Shown: positions 9,246 through 20,070 of the stretch, one piece after another
How the letters are laid out: each line of letters starts with the position of its first letter
How positions within the stretch are numbered: position 1 is the stretch's first letter
Source: Macrosoma leucophasiata
Lineage: Eukaryota; Arthropoda; Insecta; Lepidoptera; Hedylidae
Reading direction: 5' to 3'
DNA: 64,000 bases
Assembly (NCBI GenBank): GCA_036365455.1
Contig: JAWQUS010000030.1
Span: 20,046,001 to 20,110,000 of the forward strand
Made by a program: the position numbers and the translations under genes
The notes under the pieces: generated by a model
Seen by the model: only the letters and a program-made list of their open reading frames with translations
What the model was told of the DNA's origin: nothing
Databases searched by the model: none

Positions 9246-9495
9246 ACTGGTGGTAAAGCTTTAGTGACGGAGCTCGCGGGCGTAGGCACCACCGCATTAC
9301 CTAATATACATGCTGCTAAATGGTAGTGTTCAACACTATCGTGTTCCACACAAAGACCAGAGGTCAAAATGCAGATGCGTTACCACTCCTGAGGGCTAAG
9401 GTGTTATGGTTCTGTGCCAGGTATAGGCTGCAGTCACTACTTAACATCAATGTGAATTGCATGCTTATTTGCCACTTTCATTACATAAAAAAAAA
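9246..9495 (+). repeat. SINE-A with internal inversion
   Basis: The ends are in plus orientation (ACTGGTGGTAAAGC ... TTACATAAAAAAAAA). Positions 9347-9421 carry the middle of SINE-A flipped: ACACAAAGACCAGAGGTC through TTATGGTTCTGTGCC, joined directly to TATAGGCTGCAGTC. Fewer bases remain than in a normal copy. Confidence 0.8.
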
Positions 9496-10547
9496 CGTAT
9501 TGGTATACCTGCGTTACCCATTGTACCTCGGATTGAAGGTTTTATTTAGGCTTGCCTCCAAAAATAAAGTCTTTTGTATGACGTATATGTTTGTATGGGA
9601 CTCGTTGCACCGGTGTCACTTTAAATATCTTCTCTCTCTCTCTCTCGAACTATCTGAAATGTACTTACTATAAGGCAATGCGATGACGGGTGTCTTTTTT
9701 TTTTGTTAAAATTTGAGAACATAACGCGCTTGTTATGACTGGCACACTGGTAAAATATCTAATGTCCCTGTTTATTTTTAGTTATTCCTTTTTTGTTTTT
9801 CTTTGTATAATTAGGTCCCTACTCTTTTTTAGTTTTCAAAAGGAACTTGAGAAAGTACTTATAATTCTGATTATTTTTGTTTTGGATTATTATTTTTATA
9901 CATATTTTTCTTTGTTTACAAACCATAGATCGTCGCAGTCTACGCTCGCAATTGTATGCCTGTATAATTGCAACAATATGTGTCTTGTATCGAGGGTTGG
10001 GACTAGCGCTTTTAATACAAGGTATTCTATAACTTAGCAAAAGTTCTAGTTGCGACACACATGAAATTAATGAAATATGCATTAACGCTATCTTTATGTA
10101 AACTGTGTTTACTATTTAATTGTCAACTGTAATCTATACTTGTAATAAAACTGTAGAAGTGTAAATTCTGTACATTAAAAATATTGAAAAAATAAATACC
10201 AGGGGAATAAATACAATGAAACCGGGTATGATTATATATTACTTTAACCTTTGGTGCACAACGCTGGGTACTTTATATCCCGGAAAAATATCTGTTTGTC
10301 TGTGTGTTTGTGCACGCTAATTTCAGAAACGGCTTATTTGATCTGCATTTTCACATATATATTGTGTTAAGTTTCACTTAACATTAAGTGTTTGTTTCGT
10401 GTGAATCGGTTCAGAAATTAAAAAGTTATGTCAATTTATAGAATCGTATCGAATATTTTTAAGCTATTCTGTATCTCAGTTCTATCTTTTAGGGGGTTTC
10501 GTACCTAAAGGGTAAAAACGGACAATACAGATTACTAATCCTCCGCT
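9496..10547. other. Unassigned, low-complexity patches
   Basis: TC microsatellite at 9630-9650 and T-rich runs near 9694 and 9770-9920. The 100-codon frame at 9735-10037 is T-rich and domain-free. No gene. Confidence 0.3.
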
Positions 10548-10587
10548 GTCGGTCTGTCTGTCCGTCCGTCTGTCTGTCTGTCTGTCA
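10548..10587 (+). repeat. CTGT tetranucleotide repeat
   Basis: Imperfect (CTGT/CCGT)n following a GTTTCGTACC block that also recurs with a similar tract near 37780-37870. Confidence 0.8.
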
Positions 10588-10875
10588 CCAGGATGTATGT
10601 CATAAATAGTGATAGCTAGAAAAAGCTAACATTTTCACAAATTATGTATTTCTATTACCGCTATAAAGACTAAATTAATTACTAAAAATAAGAAAATGAA
10701 AATGTTAAGGGGTCCAAGGGGGCACACAATAAAGGTGTTTTTTTATTCTATTAAGCTATTAGTTTTTTATTAATGAGGCGTATATTATTTGCTCGATAAT
10801 AAAGGTAGCAAGTAGACGCTTAAAAATTTCACAGAATTTTTAGTTCTTAAGTTGTATATTACCTTCCATAATAAA

Positions 10876-11085
10876 TCTATACTTAATATTATAAAGCTGA
10901 GTTTGTTTGTTTGCTTGAACGCCCTAATGTCAGGAACTACTGATCCGATTACAAAAAATCTTTCACTTTTAGATAGTACTTTTAGTAGCTTAGTATCTAT
11001 ACACCACAAAAAAGTTTCATTCGAATCCGTCCAGTATCTTCGGAGATTAGCCTGGACAAAGAAACGGACAAACAAAAATCATTGA
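10876..11085 (+). mobile_element. Helitron-like family H3, 5' part
   Basis: It starts TCTATACTTAATATTATAAAG, then AGTTTGTTTGTTTG, CAGGAACTACTGATCCGATT and CGGAGATTAGCCTGGACAAA. The 3' CTAG end is missing. Confidence 0.55.
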
Positions 11086-11244
11086 AAAGAGTTTTAATAC
11101 TATTTAACATCGCCCCCAATTCGTTTTTCGTAAATATGTACAATGTACAGACACGCGATATATAGACAGATTTTACTGTTTTATTATATGTATATAATAG
11201 GTATAAAATGTGTTCTTGTGAGCCGGTTCCATGCCATAACTTCT

Positions 11245-11530
11245 ACTGGTGGTAGAGCTCCAGTGACGGAGCTCGCGGGCGTAGGCACCACCGCATTACC
11301 TAATATACTTGCCGCTAAATGGTAGTGTTCAGCACTATCGTGTTCCGGTCTGGTGGTAATGTACGGCCCTGTAATTTCCGGCACAGAGGCATAACACCTT
11401 AGACCTCAGGAGTGGTAACGCATCTGCATTTTGACCTCGGTCATTGCGTGGGTGTCTATAGGCTGCAGTCATCACCGAACATCAATGTGAACTGCATGCT
11501 TGTTTGCCACTTCCATAACATAAAAAAAAA
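11245..11530 (+). repeat. SINE-A, near full length
   Basis: ACTGGTGGTAGAGCTCCAGT through CATAACATAAAAAAAAA. The 5' stem-loop GAGCTCC-AGTGAC-GGAGCTC is intact. Confidence 0.9.
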
Positions 11531-12997
11531 ATAAAAAAACAATAATTAAAATACTCGTCTCTCAGCTATTAAAGGTACTAATATATTTTATCCATGTCCC
11601 AATTTTTTAAGCAAGTATATTTCGAGATGGGTTTTTAATAAATGGAATATTATTAATATCTACCATATTTTATGGACGTGGTAAATAAATATATTTATTT
11701 ATTTATTAATGTAAATCTGCTTTTCCCAATAAGGAAGCAATGGGACGTGGGCAGCATGCTTCCAAAATGAAGTGGAATGCACACGGATTTAATGTTTGAG
11801 ATAGTCTCATGGGGTTTTTGGCACCTTGAAAGAGGCGTGTGGTGCTCTTATTTTATTTCATTTTCTTGCTGTATTTTTGAGTTGTTTAATAAAGTTGGTA
11901 GTATTTTGTTTGATATAGGCTTATTCAAGTGCCCGTGTGTAGTGAAATAGAATAACAGTGCGAAAACACGTCCTTTCAGGTTGCCTCCAAAACTTCATTG
12001 TAAATGTTCTGGTAAAGTAGACATCGTTTTACTCGAATAATTGCCTGTGACTCTGACTGACTGACTGATAAATTGACTGACTGACTGTGACTTTTACGCT
12101 ATTAATTACGAATACGAAATTTCGTTCTACTTGACACTGGCAATATGCGTAATAGCGATGCCATAACATTAAAAAAAATTGTCTGATTATTTATTTTCGG
12201 AACGATTTGTCTTAATTAAATACTATAAGGTAAACCGCATTCAACTCTGTTTAAAAGTTTTGGAGCAGAAAATTTTCAATTGACCATAATTTCTTTTTCC
12301 CTTAACCGATTTTGACGAAACAAAGTTTTGACTATGTTCCAAATTATATGTGATCCAACTGTGAAAACCGCGTTTCGAAGTTATTACGTACCAGACAAAC
12401 AGACAGACCCAAAAAAATCCAAAAATTGTATTTTTGGTTGCTGTTACTCTTCTTTAATCCCCCTATCAGGTTTTTGAAAAATATTGAATGTACAGACATT
12501 CTACTTTCACTGTATTATTATATGTATTGATTGAAAAGTAACGTCAATATGGACTTACCTGTTGATTTTATATTGTGAAAACTTATGACTTAACACAAAT
12601 GCTGGTGAAACCAATAAAAATGTTAAGATGCGTGTTAACATTTCAGTTTAGTCTATGTAGGCTTCAGACTGAAATATAATATTCGCTCATTCTCGTTCAT
12701 TTATATTATTACTGATGACAGTTGACAATGAAAAGTTTTGCAAGTGACTTTTTCCAACTTATATCTCAATTCAACCGTTCTACGATAAAAGGAAGGATTT
12801 TCACATTTTTTATCCAGATTTATTTGGCGGTGCTTTGTCTTATTCAATGAATTCATCTATAGATATCTACTGCAAAAGTACAATTGAAATATTGCGATTT
12901 GCAGGTACCACAGTGCGAGCTTGTCAATTCGGATGGAATAATAATAATTTATTATGTGTTTCCTTTAATATGCGAATCAATCATGAACAAATCATGG
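11531..12997. other. Unassigned, 1.5 kb without a gene
   Basis: Contains an ATTT repeat near 11690-11707, a GACT tandem at 12055-12085 and AT-rich sequence with a CAGACAAACAGACAGACC block near 12393. No open frame over 60 codons was supported. Confidence 0.4.
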
Positions 12998-13098
12998 GCT
13001 AAAGCGTAACTGGCGAATCGAGGATGTTTGCATGTATGCTTGTATACATGTATGTACTTATGCCTACCCCTTCGGGGATTACAGGCGTGAAGTTACGT
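12998..13098 (+). repeat. SINE-B 3' part
   Basis: AAGCGTAACTGGCGAATCGA through GGCGTGAAGTTACG. Truncated at its 5' side. Confidence 0.7.
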
Positions 13099-13325
13099 TA
13101 CGGCTATTATTGCGATGACTTCTAAGATATTAATTTGAGTTGTATGGTGTGTTATATTATATAAATAATGATTAAGGAGACTAAAGTATATAATTTGATA
13201 TTAATTTGATGAATAGTGCATTAGTGTAAATAGCTTTCCGATTACCGGATTGTAAGTTTTGGAAGATATAATGATCACAGAACGCTATCCTTAAAAGATC
13301 TTCGATGAAAGCTTCCAGGCGGCTT

Positions 13326-13400
13326 CATTTTTCATATGACACTTTCATATTTTTCATATGACACTTTCATATTTTTCATATGACACTTTCATATTTTTTT
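13326..13400 (+). repeat. 22-bp tandem repeat, about 3.3 units
   Basis: The unit is TTTTTCATATGACACTTTCA plus TA, repeated without visible change. CATATG occurs in every unit. Confidence 0.9.
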
Positions 13401-13920
13401 GTTATACTTATTAAAATCAATTTACACAAAACTTCAACAAATTATTTACACAAACTTTCCTTAAGAATCATTTTTCGCTATCTATTGAATACCTCATGAA
13501 AATCGTGCAGTATTCTTTGAGTTCATAGACAACAGACAAACAGACAGACGCGTCGCCGGGCGCTTTGTTTCATAATGATAAGTGACGCATATCTCCACAA
13601 ATAAATCAACGTATTTACAATCCGAAACAGGTCGGTATTTGCGTAAGGAATATTTATAAGCTTGCTTTAGTACGATGTCAATAATTATGTACTATAGAGT
13701 ACATAAGACGAATGTGTCTGTCAGTATTTTTTTTATCTCAAAAACATGTGATAAATAAACATTGCGACATTCGGAACGTTTTCTACGACAAGTGACTATG
13801 CTTTGGGGTAGGTAGATAAGCCCGTTAACTATGTTTGGATTGGTAGAATACGTGTTAATGTATTAAGTATTAACATAATGATAGCAAATTATTGCGATGA
13901 TTGATGATGATTATTTATAT
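13401..13920. other. Unassigned AT-rich
   Basis: No gene. CAGACAAACAGACAGACG at 13534 belongs to a widespread repeat context that I could not delimit. Confidence 0.3.
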
Positions 13921-14235
13921 TAACTGCCTCGGTAGCCTAGTGGTAGCAGGCCACTACTACTACGCTGAGTTCCTGGGTTCGATTCCCGGGTAGGGGGTTA
14001 TCAGAGATAATGGTGTAAAGTCCTTTACCTCTAGTTCTATAGATTTTCTATTTTCTGGAAATTTCCCAGTACCTAGAAGTTTGGTAATGTGCCCGGAGAT
14101 GTCAACAGGCTCGCCATATGTTACATGGCCCAAAAACGTAACAACGCCGTACGAAAATCGTGGGTGTTTGCATGTATGCTTGAATGCATGCATTTACCTC
14201 TGCCTAACCCTTCGGATAGAATAAGTCTGAAGTAA
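13921..14235 (+). repeat. SINE-B, full length
   Basis: Head ACTGCCTCGGTAGCCTAGTG, B box GGGTTCGATTCCCGGG, body TTACATGGCCCAAAAACG, end CTGAAGTAACG. The 77-codon minus-strand frame here is accidental. Confidence 0.88.
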
Positions 14236-14520
14236 CGTTTGAAGCTAAACCATATCAGTCTTTATACACACGTGTAACGGACCCTGGCGTGCTATGCATG
14301 CGAATCATGCATACACAATAGCATGCGCATAGCATTTGCATTCATGTCAGGTGTTGTATGATTTTGAAATATATATTATGCTTAAATTATATTACAAGTA
14401 ATTTAATATACATTCTGGTCCGCAAAGATATAATATTTTTATGACATTGGAATAGGTTTTCAACTTTCTAAATGCAACTTGTATTTCTTGTACGAATGAA
14501 CTGATAGATTTTTATTTAGT

Positions 14521-14583
14521 GAACGTGGCAAACAAGCATGCGGTTCACATTGATGATAAGTGATGACTGCATCCTATAGAATA
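14521..14583 (-). repeat. SINE-A tail, interrupted copy (left piece)
   Basis: It reads GTGGCAAACAAGCATGCGG and AGTGATGACTGCATCCTATA, then breaks. The next block of the same copy (GTCAAAATGCAGTTGCG) resumes near 15273. About 690 bp of minisatellite, MITE and linker lie between them. Confidence 0.7.
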
Positions 14584-14625
14584 CGAATATCTCTCCATAT
14601 AAATGACGGGGTCACGTATTTCCTT

Positions 14626-15272
14626 CACGCCAACATCACGCTCTCTGTCTGTGTGGGGTGCTCTGGAACCTGTAATGTGCCGTCAGTCCCCAACTCACGG
14701 TCGGTCCTCGGGTATCTGTTGTGCGTGTGAGGCGTCAGTTCCCGGCGCCGGGCGGCCTGCACACGGGCCACGGCGTTCCTCCACGCCAACATCGCGCTCT
14801 CTGTCTGTGTGGGGTGCTCTGGAACCTGTAATGTGCCGTCAGTCCCCAACTCACGGTCGGTCCTCGGGTATCTGTTGTGCGTGTGAGGCGTCAGTTCCCG
14901 GCGCCGGGCGGCCTGCACACGGGCCACGGCGTTCCTCCACGCCAACATCGCGCTCTCTGTCTGTGTGGGGTGCCCTGGAACCTGTAATGTGCCGTCAGTC
15001 CCCAACTCGCGGTCGGTCCTCGGGTATCTGGGGTGCTTCCGCCTATCTGTATTGCTGCTGACATTGTCATTGCTGTCAAATTTTCATGTCGATTTGTAGC
15101 TCCTTTAAAAGTAGTATTGATATTCTGATTATATATTCGATAAACAAGCGATAATGGTAGATTATTTCGATAATTGTTATTTAGTTAAAGTAAAAATCGA
15201 CTATGAAATTTGACTGCAATGACAATGACGACAGCAATGTCGACAGGCGGTCGCATCCCTGTTGTGCGTGTG
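14626..15272. repeat. 156-bp GC-rich minisatellite, split by a MITE
   Basis: The ACGCCAACATC anchor recurs at 14627, 14783 and 14939, exactly 156 bp apart. Units contain CTCTCTGTCTGTGTGGGG and CAGTTCCCGGCGCC. The third unit is cut at 15030, and its continuation TTGTGCGTGTG appears at 15262. Because 156 is 52 codons, long frames persist on both strands (152 codons plus, 126 codons minus). Neither shows a known domain. Confidence 0.88.
15031..15258. mobile_element. 228-bp MITE inside the minisatellite, 3-bp TSD
   Basis: The inverted ends of about 60 bp start GGGTGCTTCCGCC (left) and, read inward from the right, GGATGCGACCGCC. The inner arms share CATTGTCATTGC and GTCAAAT. CTG flanks both sides (15028-15030, 15259-15261). 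Undisturbed units of the minisatellite serve as the empty site. Confidence 0.8.
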
Positions 15273-15340
15273 GTCAAAATGCAGTTGCGTTGCCACCCTT
15301 GAAACCTTAAGTTGTTATGTCTCTGTGATACGAGTAGTTA
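15273..15340 (-). repeat. SINE-A, interrupted copy (right piece)
   Basis: GTCAAAATGCAGTTGCGTTG through TTATGTCTCTGTGATACGAG continues the copy broken at 14583. Its 5' half is missing. Confidence 0.65.
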
Positions 15341-15646
15341 TTTTGTAGAATTAGAATTTAATTTATTTGATAATGAAGATTTTATAATATTAGATACAAG
15401 TTCATTCAGATTCCACCTAAATATAGGCATGCAAATGTTACAAGTTTAGGAAAATCTAGACTTATAATGCTTAAATGCGTATATTTTTAATTTAATTGCT
15501 GTGATGATGTCAAGTTGCGTTAAAATATTCAATCATTGGTCAATAATCTAAATATAAAATAAAATGTCAAGTCCAATTGGTTAAAATTAAATAATGTCCA
15601 TGATATTAAATTCTATATATAGCAAGATTTTGTATGTTAGTTAAGG
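15341..15646. other. Unassigned AT-rich
   Basis: No gene or named repeat. Confidence 0.3.
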
Positions 15647-15672
15647 AAGGTGGCAAATAAGAATGCAACTCT

Positions 15673-15959
15673 CATTTTTTTTATGTAATGGAAGTAGCAA
15701 ACAAGCATGCACTTCACATTGATGTTAAGTGATGACTGCAGCCTATAGACAGTTAGACACCCACACAAAGACCAAAGTCAAAATACAGATGCGTTACCAC
15801 TCCTGAGGCCAAAGGTGTTATGCCCCTGTGCCGGAAAATACAGGGCCGTACATTACCACCTGACGATAGTGCTGAACACTACCGTTTAGCGGCAAGTATA
15901 TTAGGTAATTCGGTGGTGCCTACGCCCGCGAGCTCCGTCACAAGAGCTCTACCACCAGT
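15673..15959 (-). repeat. SINE-A, full length
   Basis: TTATGTAATGGAAGTAGC to GAGCTCTACCACCAGT. A short second SINE-A tail (GGAAGGTGGCAAATAAG, 15645-15672) adjoins it. Confidence 0.88.
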
Positions 15960-15966
15960 AAAAATA

Positions 15967-16212
15967 TTGATGTTAAGTGATGACTGCAGCCTATAGACAT
16001 TTACACAAAGACCAGAGGTCAAAATGCAGATGCGTTGCCACCCCTGAGATCTAAGTTGTTACGTCTCTGTGATAGTTATTACGGGGCCATACATTACCAT
16101 CTAACCGGAACACGATAGTGCTGAACACTACCATTTGCCGGGAGATGGATCAGATAACGCGATGGTGCCTACGCCCTGGCGCTCCGTCACCAGAGCTTTC
16201 CCAGCAGTAATT
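15967..16212 (-). repeat. SINE-A, tandem neighbour lacking its 3' tail
   Basis: Starts at GATGTTAAGTGATGACTGC and ends GCTTTCCCAGCAGTAA, in the same orientation as and directly after the copy at 15673-15959. Confidence 0.85.
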
Positions 16213-16449
16213 TTTATGTTTCAGCAAGATTATTTTTTTTTTTTAAATATCAAATATCCAAATTATGTATAGTGACATAAATGAGCGTATAAAGCATTAA
16301 ATTAATGACATTTTGTGAGCGCGTCAAGCTGCGTGCAGTCTAATTTACGATTGAGTCGAAAAAAATGGCATTTCAATAGAAAATTAAGTTTTATTTGATA
16401 CACGTGTAAAAACTGGTTTGTGGTTGTACATTTTTCGGGTTCTGTAGTA

Positions 16450-16757
16450 TGCAGTGAAACCCTTATTGCTTTTAAGGGGTAGACAGAGGTGATTGTATGC
16501 ATTCAAGCATACATGCAAACACCCTCGATTCACCGGTTACGTTTTGGCCCATGTAACAGGTGGCGAGCATGTTGACATCATCGGGCACATTACCAAACTC
16601 CAAAGTACTAGAAAACTTTCACAAAATGGACAAACCCCAATAGTACCAGCGATAAAGGATTTTGCTCCGTTATCTCTGATAACCCTCTACTCGGGAATCG
16701 AACCCAGGACCTCAGCGTAGTAGTAGTGGCCTGCTACCACTAGGCTACCGAGGCAGT
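16450..16757 (-). repeat. SINE-B
   Basis: The minus-strand head TAGCCTAGTGGTAGC and GGTTCGATTCCCGAG are clear. The 3' border is diverged (TGCTTTTAAGGGGTAGAC). Confidence 0.85.
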
Positions 16758-16767
16758 AGATGTTTGC

Positions 16768-16949
16768 GCCTGCCCCGGCTTCGCCCGTGCTGCCCAGTAT
16801 TAGTCATAGCGTGATGATATAGCCTTAAGCCTTCCCGATAAATAGACTATCTAACACTGAAATAATTTTTCAAATCGGACCAGTAGTTTCGGGGATTAGC
16901 GCGTTCAAGCAAACAAACAAACTCTTCAGCTTTATAACATAAGTATAGA
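16768..16949 (-). mobile_element. Helitron-like family H3
   Basis: On the minus strand: TCTATACTTATGTTATAAAG, GTTTGTTTGTTTGCTTG, AACTACTGGTCCGATTTG, then GGCGAAGCCGGGGCAGGCGC. The terminal CTAG is not preserved. Confidence 0.6.
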
Positions 16950-16954
16950 TATAT

Positions 16955-17140
16955 TAATCCGGCGTCGGGATGTGACGACCGCACTGCCCACCAGTCAAGA
17001 ATTATCTTCCAGAGGAAGAGAATTCATCCACCAGCGCAGTCAGTCAACCGAACAAAGGCTGTCAAACCATTCCCATAGGGTCATAAAACTACCGCTACTG
17101 CGATCGCCAATCAGCTTGCATACAAAACAGGGCACTTTTG
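16955..17140 (+). repeat. Repeat E (copy 1)
   Basis: GGGATGTGACGACCGCACTG, an inverted CTTCCAGAGGAAG pair, CAGTCAGTCAACCGAACAA and CTACTGCGATCGCCAATC. It matches 51125-51361 and, in reverse, 48605-48835. It resembles a LINE 3' region. Confidence 0.6.
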
Positions 17141-17153
17141 GGGGCTAAATTTT

Positions 17154-17215
17154 CTACTGGCGGTAGAAGTCCAGTGACGGAGCTCGCGGGCGTAGGCACC
17201 GCCGCATTACCTAAT
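17154..17215 (+). repeat. SINE-A 5' piece, split copy
   Basis: ACTGGCGGTAGAAGTCCAGT to CATTACCTAAT. The copy resumes at 17806 after a 590-bp insertion. Confidence 0.85.
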
Positions 17216-17805
17216 TATTATTAAGCCTTTATTTACTAGAAATTTTTACATAGTTGTGTTACATTATAAAAAACAAACAAATAACTCATCGGTCACTTTC
17301 TTCATCATTATATTTCTAGTGCATCAGTATCGGAATCAGAATCGGAAACTCATTTATTCATTTAGGGTGACAGGCACCTCTTACGACACGTCAAAAACGA
17401 ACAAAATAAATTGAAGTGAATAACAATTGCTAGACATGTCAAACAAGATAAAAAAATATATGTATAGTCAAAAATATCACTAAGATAAAACTAAATATGA
17501 TAAACTAATGTAAAAAGTATATCAGTAGAATGTCTCATTTCCCCTTTTTACAAACTGTTAACAAAGAGTAAAAAGAAAAGAAAAAGAGTCATTCTTTGTC
17601 ATTCACCGGCAGAGTTCCAAATTCCAATATGATCTGAGAAAAACCGAAGTAGACACGAAGGCTTCCTCCAGGTCTTTCCATTCTGAGCGGTCTTGTGTCA
17701 TTTTGAGCCAAGGGGGCCAGCTACTTTTTTGATATCATTTATACATCTTCTGGCTTGCGCACTCCTTATCCTCTGAGTATTGAGTCTGGGTATCCACTCT
17801 ATGTC
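17216..17805 (-). mobile_element. 5'-truncated LINE inserted in SINE-A, 7-bp TSD
   Basis: ACCTAAT flanks both sides (17209-17215, 17806-17812). The minus strand begins with the end of an RT open frame (DIKKVAGPL, then after a frameshift MTQDRSEWKDLEEAF, about 17750-17650), typical of RTE-like C-termini. A 3' UTR follows, shared with the plus-strand copy at 46565-46910, ending with GATTCTGATTCC and an AATAAAGGCTTAATAATA tail. Confidence 0.8.
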
Positions 17806-18018
17806 ACCTAATATACTTGCCGCTAAATGGTAGTGTTTAACACTATCGTGTTCCGGTCAGGTGGTAATACGGCCCTGTAATTTCCGCCACAGATGCACTT
17901 TAGGCCTCAGGAGTGGTAACGCATCTGCATTCTGACCTTGGTCTTTGTGTGGGTGTCTATAGGCTGTCACCACATAACATCAGTGTTAACTGCAAGCTTG
18001 TTTGCCACTTCCATTGAT
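17806..18018 (+). repeat. SINE-A 3' piece, split copy
   Basis: ACCTAATATACTTGCCGC to TTGCCACTTCCATTGA. Continuation of 17154-17215. Confidence 0.85.
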
Positions 18019-18422
18019 TCTTCCAAAATTATGTGCTTTTTCTGAAGCTTTCATGGATAAGGCCGACTCTCACTTGGCCACTTTGATAGGACTTTTGAAC
18101 GTAATGCTTTTATAGCTACAAACAGTTGTCTCATATCTTACATAAAAGCGGTCATCCGATAATCAAGAACCATAATTGCGGACAATGGAACAATGGGGGT
18201 CCCAATTAAATATAAATAAACACTAATACTCATTGGCAGTGGCCTCGCGGTGCGCGCGATGTGATACATAATGTAAATAATTATTGTGTTTAATCCGTCC
18301 GCCATTTTGTGACACCATTAGTATTCGATTCCTGTGCTGTCAAAGCTAGCCCAGTAGTCTGGGAGATGGCTGGAAAAATACAACGGTAAATATAAGTATA
18401 CTTAAAGGTTGTTTTTGATGAG

Positions 18423-18480
18423 ATTGCTAGTGGTAGAGTTCCCGTGTCTGAGCTCGAGAACCTAGGCTCCACCGAATTGA
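18423..18480 (+). repeat. SINE-A 5' piece, split copy
   Basis: CTAGTGGTAGAGTTCCCGTG to CTCCACCGAATT. The remainder (CGCTAAATGGAAGGTAGCG through ATCACAGAGGCA) lies at 18700-18800, beyond a tRNA-derived SINE. Confidence 0.65.
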
Positions 18481-18483
18481 ATG

Positions 18484-18695
18484 AAATCAAATTAAATACA
18501 CTTATGCTCACAGCCCTACATTAGGTAAATACATGTATCGTGAATGCCGATGTACACACACAACACAGGTACAGATCTGCAACAAGCATCTGTAAGCCAA
18601 ATATTTGTCCGCGTGTAGGGATCGAACTTGAAACTCCTGAAATAAGCGGTAATTATACACAGCTGGCGCAGGACTAACCGGGTCATCCATTCCCA
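18484..18695 (-). repeat. SINE-D (tRNA-derived), inserted in SINE-A
   Basis: The minus strand has GACCCGGTTAGTCCTGCGCC (A-box region), AGTTCGATCCCTAC (B box), ACAAATATTTGG and GGCTGTGAGCATAAGTG. Same family as 32483, 44680 and the diverged 26943. Confidence 0.75.
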
Positions 18696-18699
18696 AATC

Positions 18700-18800
18700 T
18701 ATTTATCTATCGCTAAATGGAAGGTAGCGATCAGCATTATATTATCTCGTTCTAACCATCACAGAGGCAAAAAAACTTACGTCTCGGGTGATATTTTTAA
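18700..18800 (+). repeat. SINE-A middle piece, split copy
   Basis: TATCTATCGCTAAATGG to TTACGTCTCGGGTGAT. Diverged. Confidence 0.55.
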
Positions 18801-19440
18801 CATGCGTCTTATAAATCGATGAACATCGGCTGCACCCGCGAATTAGTGTCACGTTCCGCCTGAACCGAGCGTGCAAGCGAGAGCGCGGAACGATCAATAG
18901 AGAGTCACTATCGGCCTAAGCGTTCGGCTTATGATGCATCGATATTCATTTAATAAAAGTAAGTATGCATTTTATATATCGCCCGTAAACTGACTTTAGA
19001 GGGGACCTATTTTTAGTAATACTGTTTTAGTGACTAGGTATCGGATGTCGTCTCTTGGCCTAACTACAATCAAGTAGACAGTGCACCTGTATTCAACAGC
19101 CGTATCGCACCGATCGTACACTCGTGTAAACAAACCATTAATATTCCGCACCTGTACGCTTTTGTGCGCGCCTGTACCAAAGTGCGCCCTTTGAACTATT
19201 GTGTGTTGAATGGATGCAATAAATAATTAGTTGATATTTTATACATGTACAGTCAATAACAACGTTGATTAATTCTTGGATGTAGTTACCAACTGCTTAT
19301 CGGGTTCCGAAGCCTTCAAACTGGGACCCTTTGCCTGGGTTGCACCAAGATATTTGTCAAAATTATTGTAACCTTTCACATCCTTCTCTAACTTAAAAAG
19401 CAAAGCTGCGTAAAAGCAGATACAAAATATAATAATAAAT
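18801..19440. other. Unassigned, moderately GC-rich
   Basis: Contains GTTCCGC/GCGGAAC inverted words around 18852-18891 and single-copy-looking sequence near 19060-19200. 19359-19392 shares TTCACATCCTTCTCTAAC with the foldback at 38301. No gene. Confidence 0.35.
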
Positions 19441-19449
19441 TAAAATTAG

Positions 19450-20070
19450 AATTAAAACTACTTAGTTAAAACATAATAATCACAAAATTTTTCAATTCCT
19501 TCAATGATGATAAATGAATGTACTGCCTCAGTAGCATAGTGGTAGCAGGCCACTACTATTACGCTGGAGGTCCTTCGTTCGATTCCCGGGTCGGGGACTA
19601 TCAGTGATAACGGTTTAAAATCCTTTATCTCTGCTGCTATTGGGATTTTTCCATTTTCTGGAAGTTTCCCAGTACCCCGGAGTTTGGTAATGTGCCCAGA
19701 GATGGCAACAGGTTCGCCACCTGTTACATGGGCCAAAACGTAACCGGCGAGTCGTGGGTGTTTACATGTGCATGATTGAATGCATGCATTTACCTCTGCC
19801 TACCCCTTCGGGGATTACAGGCGTGAAGTTACGTTACGTTTATGATGAATGAAGAAAAAGAAAAACTTATTCGTCAAGACCAAAGTTATTCACTTAGCAG
19901 AGTTCCAAGTGCAGTCACTACTGAGAAGAACTCCGCTACCCAACAAACGCAGTAAGAGCTCTTTTAAATGAGAGCTTAAATCTAGTACAGATTATCGTGA
20001 ACAATCAAATAATGTGAACGTCCATAGAATAAGTGTGAGTACTCCCTTATTCGCCACCTTTGCCACATAA
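19450..20070 (-). mobile_element. LINE 3' UTR, family F, split by SINE-B
   Basis: The pieces 19450-19515 and 19838-20070 join to match 45455-45830 and 55925-56300. The shared core on the minus strand is GGAGTTCTTCTCAGTAGTG and CTTGGAACTCTGCTAAGTGA. No coding sequence remains. Confidence 0.6.
19516..19837 (+). repeat. SINE-B inserted in a LINE 3' UTR
   Basis: TACTGCCTCAGTAGCATAGT head, GTTCGATTCCCGGG B box, GGCGTGAAGTTACG end. The surrounding LINE sequence is continuous without it. Confidence 0.85.

Noticed and set aside
10785..11085. Overlapping 96- and 77-codon frames
   Set aside because: Within and around an H3 element; no domain on either strand.
13326..13400. Possible CRISPR-like array
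   Set aside because: Units are contiguous with no spacers and the genome is eukaryotic; a simple tandem repeat.
14603..15061. 152-codon plus frame in the minisatellite as a real gene
   Set aside because: It is produced by a 156-bp repeat unit without stops, has no start context or domain, and the antisense frame is equally open. Kept only as a finding.
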